64,000 bases of DNA from Nematostella vectensis. Taxonomy: Eukaryota > Cnidaria > Anthozoa > Actiniaria > Edwardsiidae. The stretch is taken from NCBI RefSeq assembly GCF_932526225.1, contig NC_064035.1, forward strand, positions 6,447,501 to 6,511,500, given 5' to 3'. Position numbers and translations under genes: made by a program. Positions 60,301 through 64,000 of this stretch are shown one piece after another. Under the pieces are notes generated by a model that ran no database searches, was not told the DNA's origin, and saw only the letters and a program-made list of their open reading frames with translations. The number at the start of each line of letters is the position of its first letter. The stretch's first letter is position 1.

Positions 60301-61343
60301 AAATTCTGCATTTCCACAGAAACACTTGCATCGCAGGGTACCTTATATCTAGACCTGACATACAAACATGATTAACGTGTGCGCTTGCCTGCATTGTTCT
60401 TATAGGACTGGTCTGTGAATCTTCGTATTTTGTGAACATAAACACGGCGGATCAGATCAAGCGGTAATATAACGATACTCTACAAAATGGTGTTCTCGGT
60501 AAAGTCAACATCTAGATACAAATACCGATTTACAGCGCGGCCAGTTAAACCGTGAATAGTGGAAATATGCATGGGATGTTTATCACGAACAATCACGCGA
60601 AACAGTCGAATAGAAATATGTCTTATAAATAACAATAGAATCCAAGATGGGAGGCAAAATGGATTTTTCATCACTAGACTCAGAAATGTTTTCTGTTCCG
60701 ATTTTGGTAGACTTTTGTATGTTATTAGTTGATATGTGCAATTTAGATATTCCGATATTTGTATTTTGCAATTTTTTTCTGGATTGTTTTTTTTCTTCTA
60801 TTTCTCAAAACTAAAATATAGTCTATGGATTCCTTGTTAAAGCGTTGTGATTCTTTTTTTCACTTACGCAGTTAAAGCGCTTCATTGTACTGTTGAGCAA
60901 GGATCAGTTTACAGTTAAACTAGATCATGACGCAGTTAAACTAGATCACGTCATGTTCCAACTAGATTATTATACTGTCAAACTAGGCAGTCAAACAATA
61001 TCACCTTACTGTCAGACTAGATCAGTTCAGTCAAACTAGATCGTTATACAGTCAAGAAAGATCACTACGCTTTAAACTAGATCGTTATACAATCAAACTA
61101 GATCATAGTTAACAATCCATCCTCTAACTCCTGATTTTTTCCAAAAGCCTTAACCTGACATGCAAGAAAGAAGAATTCGCCGCCGCGCTGCACGCCCCCT
61201 CCTATGGCCATGATGGCCACACCTGTATTCTACAGACCCACCCTCTCCTCTTTAGCTGCGTCTATGCCAAGGAAGGGCACTCACGGATCTGCCCCTGCCG
61301 AGATTTCCAACAGCAACAAGTTGCACTGTGCAAGAAATGCTAA
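39181..61343 (+). CDS. MGAT5: MGAT5: alpha-1,6-mannosylglycoprotein 6-beta-N-acetylglucosaminyltransferase (20 exons)
   Basis: Exons: 39181-39358, 40829-40924, 41384-41463, 41891-41989, 42244-42303, 48216-48377, 49532-49695, 49755-49809, 50505-50593, 51395-51531, 54309-54430, 54859-54927, 55128-55220, 58049-58132, 58331-58393, 58479-58595, 59794-59868, 59965-60067, 60406-60463, 61148-61343. Phases all join, giving about 699 aa (human enzyme about 741). It is a type II Golgi protein: short cytoplasmic tail, one membrane helix (about residues 14-34), coiled stem, then the GT18 catalytic domain. MGAT5 adds the beta-1,6 GlcNAc branch to N-glycans using UDP-GlcNAc. Diagnostic segments in order: GGPLGEMVQW, RILDSFGTEAEF, HSPDNTFLGFVV, YVKNHGYL, GLGFPYEGPAPLEAI, TSQHPYAEEFIGKPHV, CPCRDFQQQQVALCKKC. 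Least certain is the exon 8/9 junction. Five introns carry junction-derived tandem duplications. Confidence 0.92.
40829..40924 (+). CDS. MGAT5: MGAT5 exon 2 (coiled stem)
   Basis: Acceptor TTTTTTAG, donor GTGAGA, phases 1 and 1. It encodes ITQRLEKLENAVSLLQHSVA, a heptad-like coil equal to the RIGKLESKVDNLV stem of the vertebrate enzyme. Confidence 0.85.
   Translation, partial: HLWTQALLKLLSAWKSLKMLYLFYNTLLLQK
41384..41463 (+). CDS. MGAT5: MGAT5 exon 3
   Basis: Acceptor TTTTACAG and donor GTGTAG. It encodes a lysine-rich start, then ACPIPSSWRYPFCARKVE, matching the CVLPPMDGYPHCEGKI segment including both cysteines. Confidence 0.88.
41891..41989 (+). CDS. MGAT5: MGAT5 exon 4
   Basis: Thirty-three codons between TCTTTTAG and donor GTACAG. 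It encodes WIQHLWTTNSQCYVDQHGID and CTILQFLSE, aligned with the MKDMWRSDPCYADYGVDG segment of vertebrate MGAT5. Confidence 0.9.
42244..42303 (+). CDS. MGAT5: MGAT5 exon 5 (60 nt)
   Basis: Twenty codons between ATTATACAG and donor GTATAG: AEAWCPLQPGRGPPQVQRNE. It fills the homology gap (ENWCPHLP in vertebrates) between exons 4 and 6 in phase 0 on both sides. Its end is the seed of the 44-bp array that follows, which is how the donor was located. Confidence 0.8.
42272..42945 (+). repeat. 44-bp minisatellite of exon end plus donor, about 15 copies
   Basis: Unit: AGGGAGGGGACCCCTTCAAG, TCCTAAGGAATAAG, then GTATAGTACC. It repeats about 34 nt of exon 5 (AGGAAGGGGACCCCCTCAAG through AATGAG) and its donor GTATAGTACC. 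Most copies end AATAAG|GTATAG, a fused AG|GT. The last copies are more diverged than the middle ones. Confidence 0.92.
42946..43616. other. MGAT5 intron 5, first unique part
   Basis: No exon or repeat was recognised between the 44-bp array and the antisense pseudogene. A purine-rich ATCGCCAG-like phrase recurs near 43165-43200. Confidence 0.55.
43617..44487 (-). pseudogene. Broken antisense gene of unknown function
   Basis: The minus strand reads MSFFKKMKIPKLTLHRLVET from ATG at 44485-44487. Near 44278 the reading shifts frame (from ...LPEHKDC into FEIEYSPSGVATYMRSLRDQ), runs through an acidic stretch (DNEDELDVDKW), and meets an in-frame TAG at 43986-43988. The same frame continues beyond it (REYENEPESPIEP...) to 43617. 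The tail has two diverged copies of an about 40-aa block (RSLPTRKIAAMPAPIA / PSLPTREITAMSVPIV). Both breaks sit in otherwise protein-like sequence, so this is a recent pseudogene, an assembly error, or a readthrough gene. No family recognised. Intronless and nested in MGAT5 intron 5, it may be a retrocopy, though no poly(A) tail is visible. Confidence 0.55.
44488..46794. other. MGAT5 intron 5, middle part
   Basis: About 2.3 kb of AT-rich intron without recognised exon, repeat array or element. Confidence 0.6.
46795..48130 (-). mobile_element. 5'-truncated, decayed non-LTR retrotransposon (reverse transcriptase)
   Basis: On the minus strand, fragments occur in order: PIHKKSAKDLPENYRPISLT (48200-47958), an RT core with GVPKGFELGPTLFLLYINDI and the catalytic FADD (47828-47418), a VRPMLEYASTSW-like thumb segment split by frameshifts (about 47300-47108), and a tail with FPRAIRAWNLLPDNIV (47096-46791). 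The order is that of a CR1/L2/jockey-type LINE ORF2. The endonuclease half is missing and several frameshifts show it is dead. It lies antisense in MGAT5 intron 5, about 85 nt from the exon 6 acceptor. Confidence 0.88.
48125..48200. repeat. Pair of short hairpins before MGAT5 exon 6
   Basis: GGGGCGACCATCGCGGTCGTCCC folds on itself, followed by ATACAAATACACCACC / GGTGGTGCATTTGTAT. Both lie between the LINE remnant and the exon 6 acceptor at 48215. Confidence 0.7.
48216..48377 (+). CDS. MGAT5: MGAT5 exon 6
   Basis: Fifty-four codons between TTCCCACAG and donor GTGAGT. It encodes RTDLDGFLGILREDKFQWMR and WVQGIRSLEK, aligned with the IRTDFNILYGMMKKHEEFRWM segment. Confidence 0.9.
48378..49531. 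other. MGAT5 intron 6
   Basis: No gene content seen. Just before the acceptor, CACTTGTCAATATACTTTG is present twice (about 49477-49520), a small intron-only duplication that does not include the exon. Confidence 0.65.
49532..49695 (+). CDS. MGAT5: MGAT5 exon 7 (catalytic domain start)
   Basis: Acceptor TTTTTTCAG, donor GTATGT, ending phase 2. It encodes ILIMMGSF, then RGGPLGEMVQWTDLIASLYI and LGHNITL. It corresponds to the SGGPLGELVQWSDLITSLY block of vertebrate MGAT5, strongly conserved. Confidence 0.92.
49755..49809 (+). CDS. MGAT5: MGAT5 exon 8 (3' end uncertain)
   Basis: Acceptor GCTTACAG in phase 2, then REMLQRNYDCLVDRPVCKD. The donor GTTTGG at 49810 gives an ungapped match to the vertebrate spacing into exon 9. 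Other phase-compatible donors are at 49798 (GTTTGC) and, with a different exon 9 start, 49851 (GTGTCA). The frame stays open to a MITE at 49855. Confidence 0.6.
49855..50029. mobile_element. MITE with TGTGT target duplication just after exon 8
   Basis: Ends CAGGCGCGTACACAGGG and CCTGGGTACGTGTCTG flank poly-C and GTGGGTCATTTTTT. TGTGT is present on both sides (49850-49854 and 50030-50034), a 5-bp duplication as in the copy at 2351. It inserted 45 nt after the preferred exon 8 donor. Confidence 0.8.
50505..50593 (+). CDS. MGAT5: MGAT5 exon 9
   Basis: Starts after GCAAGCAAG with MRVDFDHVYTDYNG and ends GPNHSQY plus AG before donor GTAAAT. It aligns with RIVELIYIDIVG..GPSWVHYQC. The acceptor has a weak pyrimidine tract; 50501 is an alternative start. 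Its last 23 nt are repeated in the array downstream. Confidence 0.7.
50571..51165 (+). repeat. 30-bp minisatellite of exon end plus donor, about 20 copies
   Basis: Unit: GGGCCAAACCACTCCCAATA, CAG, GTAAATA. It copies the last 23 nt of exon 9 and its donor. Each copy carries a fused CAG|GTAAAT. In the exon's frame the first intron codon is TAA, so use of later donors would truncate the protein. The 3n period creates false open frames on the minus strand. Confidence 0.95.
51395..51531 (+). CDS. MGAT5: MGAT5 exon 10
   Basis: Acceptor TTGTCGCAG, then CRLRILDSFGTEAEFNLAEY through NLKQIMTMF, phase 1, donor GTGAGT. It matches MLRVLDSFGTEPEFNHANY and the QQFYTMF end in vertebrates. Confidence 0.92.
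51503..54017 (+). repeat. 63-bp minisatellite of exon end plus donor, about 39 copies
   Basis: Unit: GTGAGTAACTTCCTTTCCTT, TGTGAATATCACCT, then GAACCTCAAGCAGATCATGA and CTATGTTTC. The last 29 nt of exon 10 and its donor GTGAGTAAC are copied almost exactly. A few units are shortened (near 52170 and 53095). Reading past the first donor meets TAA at once. The long open frames on the minus strand are repeat artefacts. Confidence 0.95.
54309..54430 (+). CDS. MGAT5: MGAT5 exon 11
   Basis: Acceptor TTGATGTAG, then HSPDNTFLGFVVDGP, QHRKTVKRKPIGLVYGKEAR and FWK, donor GTTTGT. It matches HTPDNSFLGFVV and SLVYGKVDSFWK. Strong family match. Confidence 0.92.
54431..54858. other. MGAT5 intron 11
   Basis: A 428-nt AT-rich intron; nothing further seen. 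Confidence 0.7.
54859..54927 (+). CDS. MGAT5: MGAT5 exon 12 (69 nt)
   Basis: Acceptor TTTAATAG, then NSRSYLDTLSKYLEIHATVA and HFA, donor GTGGGT. It matches KIYLDIIHTYMEVHATV. Confidence 0.85.
55128..55220 (+). CDS. MGAT5: MGAT5 exon 13
   Basis: Acceptor TTTTTGCAG, then SDDEQDYIPKYVKNHGYLRS and LQKLLKQTK, donor GTTGGT. It matches IPSYVKNHGILSGRDLQFLLRETK. Confidence 0.92.
55372..57945 (+). repeat. 39-bp minisatellite built on a 3' splice site, about 66 copies
   Basis: Unit: CTTACTTGGCTTATCCCCTG, CAG, GTCTTCATATTCC. It copies a pyrimidine-rich acceptor plus the first 9 nt (GTCTTCATA) of exon 14; the real acceptor is CCCCTCAG|GTCTTCATAGG at 58048. The consensus CTGCAG acceptors in the array look stronger than the real one. 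Two decayed copies lie between the array and the exon (57945-58048). The 3n period gives false frames of up to 507 aa. Confidence 0.95.
58049..58132 (+). CDS. MGAT5: MGAT5 exon 14
   Basis: Acceptor TTCCCCTCAG and donor GTATGG. It encodes VFIGLGFPYEGPAPLEAIQS and GCVFLNAK, the most conserved GT18 signature, essentially as in vertebrates. Confidence 0.95.
58331..58393 (+). CDS. MGAT5: MGAT5 exon 15 (63 nt)
   Basis: Acceptor TTTTCTAG, then FDPPHDRVNTPFFKNKPTLR and K, donor GTCAGT. It matches FNPPKSSKNTDFFIGKPTLRE. Confidence 0.92.
58479..58595 (+). CDS. MGAT5: MGAT5 exon 16
   Basis: Acceptor TGCTTTAG, then VTSQHPYAEEFIGKPHVYTI through ILQQQ, donor GTAAAT. It matches LTSQHPYAEVFIGRPHVWTVD. Confidence 0.94.
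58780..59330. repeat. 89-bp tandem repeat, 5 copies, in MGAT5 intron 16
   Basis: CACTTGGCAGTTAGAA occurs at 58803, 59034, 59123, 59212 and 59301: three steps of 89 bp, and a first step longer by about 143 bp because an element has inserted. The unit includes ATTCACGCGCCCACCT and CGCGCTCTAATTGGATAT. No splice site is copied. Confidence 0.9.
58838..58986. mobile_element. 149-bp hairpin MITE inserted in the 89-bp repeat
   Basis: The arms TAACTACTTACTAACCGA.AG and GAGGTCATGCC.GGAAATATC are inverted at the right side, ending GTAAGTAGTTA, with an about 40-nt loop. Comparing with uninterrupted repeat units shows exactly where it inserted. No coding capacity. Confidence 0.85.
59331..59793. other. 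Remainder of MGAT5 intron 16
   Basis: Ordinary intron; no exon, element or array recognised. Confidence 0.6.
59794..59868 (+). CDS. MGAT5: MGAT5 exon 17 (75 nt)
   Basis: Acceptor CTTCCCAG, then VNAYLPLEWTPEGMLERVNT and YVEHV, donor GTAACG. It matches IEPYMPYEFTCEGMLQRINAF. Confidence 0.9.
59965..60067 (+). CDS. MGAT5: MGAT5 exon 18
   Basis: Acceptor TACTTAG, then DFCDINGKPWPPLDQKQVFV and SGQSCKDLCRSK, phase 1, donor GTAGTA. It matches WPPLSALQVKLAEPGQSCKQVC. Its end is duplicated once downstream. Confidence 0.92.
60029..60205 (+). repeat. Two-copy 89-bp duplication of exon 18 end plus donor
   Basis: CTTGCAAAGACCTCTGCCGG at 60041 returns as CTTGCAAAGACCTCTACCGG at 60130, followed in both by AGCAAAG|GTAG and a shared intron stretch (ATGGC.ATT.CT..ACAC.CGAAT.ACCTA). 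About 38 nt of exon and about 50 nt of intron were duplicated in tandem. The second copy keeps a donor and its open frame. It looks like an early stage of the junction arrays. Confidence 0.92.
60406..60463 (+). CDS. MGAT5: MGAT5 exon 19 (58 nt)
   Basis: Acceptor TTCTTATAG, then LVCESSYFVNINTADQIK, phase 2, donor GTAATA. It matches LICEPSFFQHLNKDKDMLK. Confidence 0.88.
60464..61147. other. MGAT5 intron 19 with degenerate repeat
   Basis: Loose copies of a CAGT.AAACTAGATCA.TA phrase fill 60910-61105. They contain no exon sequence. Otherwise unremarkable. Confidence 0.65.
61148..61343 (+). CDS. MGAT5: MGAT5 terminal exon 20
   Basis: Acceptor TCCAAAAG, then LNLTCKKEEFAAALHAPSYG, HTCILQTHPLLFSCVYA, RICPCRDFQQQQVALCKKC and TAA at 61341-61343. 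The cysteine-rich C-terminus matches vertebrate MGAT5 closely, including CPCRDF and QVALCK. Confidence 0.94.
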
Positions 61344-61490
61344 TACGTCATGCTTTACAGGATGCAAGAAGTGCTAGAATACGTCATAACTTCACACGAT
61401 ATTTCTGCCAAGAGTTGAACACAAATACTCGAATACTCAGTCACTTATGAGTGCAACAAGTTTTCTATAGCACAGAGTAAATATCACTGC

Positions 61491-61496
61491 AATAAA
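61491..61496 (+). promoter_or_regulatory. Likely MGAT5 polyadenylation signal
   Basis: AATAAA 148 nt after the stop codon, followed by a GTGGGGGTTC G/T-rich stretch suitable as a downstream element. Confidence 0.65.
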
Positions 61497-62049
61497 CAAC
61501 TTATTGTGGGGGTTCGCCCTACACACCGGAAGCCAGTCTTTAAGTGTCCTATCATTTTTGCCCCCGACTCTGAGTAAGGTAGAGCTCAAAATACGATTAT
61601 AAATATAACAAATGTAATTTTTTTAAGAGGGGTAAAGCTTTTGCATAAAATTAGATATTAATATACATTATATATTTTAGATTAGTCATTTGTTTAAATT
61701 TATAAATTTTTTAGGGGCGGGGTTAGCTATTTATTGCACATAGAAATCAAAAGCTGGGTATATATTATGGAGTATATAATATATATATATCGGATGTATT
61801 GTTGAAATATTCATTTGAAAAAAATAATATATAAAAGTAAATTTTTATGTAAAAATGATAGTTTAAACAAACAAACAAACTACGCATATCTACTTTAACA
61901 AAGTCTTCACGACTAAAAACCAAGGCGACTACAACTTGAGAATATTCTTCGCGGCTTTGGGAACACGGCTTCTACTGATTGCATTTAATTATAAAGATGA
62001 TAATAATGATGATGGTGATGATGATAATTTATATTTCTAAAATAATTTC
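61497..62049. other. Intergenic, AT-rich
   Basis: Contains AT microsatellite (61760-61790) and a GATGATGATAATAAT run (61997-62030). No gene recognised. Confidence 0.6.
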
Positions 62050-63320
62050 TATTTTTGACGACGTCAACGATTTCACAGATTACGCGGCCAACTTGTTATA
62101 CCCCCTTCCCCCCATCTACATGACACATAACAAGTTTAGTTGTCATACGACGTGAATGACGTCACGTAACCATCTCACTGCTCCCCACTTGAAACATACA
62201 TCACACCTACCGAGTTTTGTTGTCACACGATGTTTCTTTAATGAAAAATAAATGTTTTTTTATGAAGTCAGCATATTTTGGCTTCTAGTGACGTCATTGA
62301 TGATGTCACAATGACGTGACTATATTGGTGCACCCCCTTGACACCTTGTTGTAAAACAATGTTTCTTTCAAGAGATATGAATGATTTTGCTTTTAATCAC
62401 GTTTTTTGCTTAAAGTAAGGTAATCGATGACGTCACATAACACGTGACCATATTGTTGCATCCCCCTTGACACTTACATGACACCTAACCGAGTTTGGTT
62501 TCCATACAATGATTCCTTCGTAAAATATAGATATGTTATAGTTTGATGACGTCAGCATATTTTGCTTCTAGTGACTTTACCGATGACGTCACAATCCCGT
62601 GACTATATTTGTGCACCCCCCTTGACACCTTCACGACACATACCAAGATTGGTTGTTATATGATGTTTTTTCATGAGATATGGATATTTTTGTTCTTAAT
62701 GAAATCGGAGTAGTTTTGCTTTTAGTGACATTCTCGATGACGTCACAAATCACGTGACCATATTGTTGCATCCCTATTGACACATACATAACACATACCA
62801 AGTTTGGTTGTCATACGATGTTTCGTTTAGGAAATATGAATATAGGTGTGATAGTTATCATCTTGATAGTTTTTCTTAAAATGACGTCATCGATGACGTC
62901 ACGCATCACGCGACCATATCGTGGCACCACCCTTGACACATACATGACACCTACCAAGTTTGGTTGTTATGCAATGTTTCTTTCAGGAGATATGAATGTT
63001 TTTTTTTATTTTGTTGACGTCGGCATATTTTTCTTCTAGTTACGTCATTGATGACGTCACAATCACGTGACCATATTGGAGCAGCCCCCTTGACACCAAC
63101 ATGACACCTACCAAGTTTGGTTGTAAAACAATGTTTCTTTCAAGAGATATGAATGTTTTTGCTTTTAATCACGTTTTTGCTTTAAGTGACGTCATCGATG
63201 ACGTCACACAACATGTGACCATATTGTTGCATCCCCCTTGATACCTACATGACACCTACCGAGTTTGGTTGCCATATGATGTTTCCTTCCTGAAATGTAA
63301 ATATTTTCTATTTTGATGAC
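62050..63320 (-). repeat. Inverted copy of the CRE-palindrome satellite, about 8 units
   Basis: Same family as 34210-35110 but on the other strand: CGATGACGTCAC, then CACGTGACCATATTGTTGCA, CCCCTTGACAC, CCTACCAAGTTTGGTTG, and ATGATGTTTC. Palindromes sit near 62150, 62295, 62432, 62577, 62733, 62885, 63043 and 63193. Decay varies by unit; 62885 and 63193 keep the full palindrome. Confidence 0.85.
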
Positions 63321-64000
63321 GAAGCAAACTATTATTAGCATGCGAGGTCTAGCTGCGAGGTGGAAAGTCTGCAAGGCTGTCATCGGTGCATAGTAATCTG
63401 TTATATAAATTAAACAAAAATAAGAGATAACAGATTACTTACCTTGCTTCGAAAACTGATAGTTCTGAATTTTAGACCGCGAAAAATTATGAAATCCGTA
63501 TCGAATGCCCGGTGACAGCCTCGCGCTATAATTTGTTCGCTCCGTGTTCAGCCGAGAGTACCTCGTTGTCCAACGGCGGCGGTCAAGGATCCAAATGGCT
63601 GCTTACTCGTTTTAAAAAATGGCTAGCGGCCAGGGAAAATGATTTAGCTCGGATGTTTTGCCACATATCGAATGTAAGTGTACCCTGGCATAGGTCTGCG
63701 AGATAAAAATGTTTCGTTTGTTGTATTTTCCACGCGAATTTCGACGGTATTTGAGTGCTACAGAAAATGGCGCCTCCAACCTTGTCTCTTTCCTTAGTAG
63801 GGGGAGAGAGGTCATATATTCCGTTACAAAAAAAAAACAAATCGTATATTACACATAAATATGTCAACAACAAGGCATGTTCTAAGTTTTAAGGAAATTT
63901 TATTGGCAATGTTTCACAAAAAAATCGCGACTTCAATCCACTCGTTTTACCTCTAAGAATAACAGCCGATTCCAAGCTACGAACAAGCTTCAAAACCATT
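63321..64000. other. Possible edge of a further gene
   Basis: On + a frame reading SKWLLTRFKKWLAARENDLA and RMFCHISN ends at a good donor (AAT|GTAAGTG at 63674-63680), open from about 63480 without an ATG, so it could be an internal or first exon. On the minus strand AAGCAAG|GTAAGTAATC at about 63444 is also a strong donor. No family recognised, and the other exons would lie outside. Confidence 0.3.

Overview
The window is animal nuclear DNA, AT-rich, with spliced genes, short GT..AG introns, dispersed MITE-like elements, a dead LINE and a single-exon class A GPCR. Both multi-exon genes are standard metazoan ones (a ciliary armadillo protein and an N-glycan branching enzyme). The repeat style and the divergent amine-like GPCR suggest a cnidarian, most likely an anthozoan; that placement is inference.

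Layout, all main genes on the + strand. (1) 1040-22135: the last 14 exons (583 codons plus stop) of an ODAD2/ARMC4 orthologue, the armadillo-repeat docking protein of outer dynein arms; its 5' part lies before the window. (2) 26247-27293: an intronless rhodopsin-class GPCR of 348 aa with aminergic marks but no extracellular disulfide cysteines. (3) 39181-61343: a complete MGAT5-type alpha-1,6-mannosylglycoprotein 6-beta-N-acetylglucosaminyltransferase in 20 exons, about 699 aa. Antisense inside its introns lie a broken gene of unknown function (43617-44487) and a 5'-truncated non-LTR retrotransposon (46795-48130). (4) 63500-64000 may hold the edge of another gene. The three genes show no functional link; they are only neighbours.

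About a third of the window is minisatellite, almost all inside introns. The striking pattern is that most of these arrays are not random intron sequence: their unit is a copy of an exon-intron junction. The last 10-38 nt of the exon plus the 5' splice site (or the 3' splice site plus the first 9-10 nt of the exon) has been amplified from 2 to about 158 times. It is seen at 1469-2024, 3797-12010, 13120-14824, 17762-21335, 42272-42945, 50571-51165, 51503-54017, 55372-57945, and as a two-copy early stage at 60029-60205. Several units carry a fused AG|GT, so every unit could act as both acceptor and donor. This is the main candidate for something undescribed.

Other structure: a 305-bp near-perfect fold-back at 23264-23930; a CRE-palindrome satellite present in opposite orientations at 34210-35110 and 62050-63320; several TIR elements, two with visible 5-bp target duplications; and a MITE inserted into an 89-bp tandem repeat at 58838-58986.
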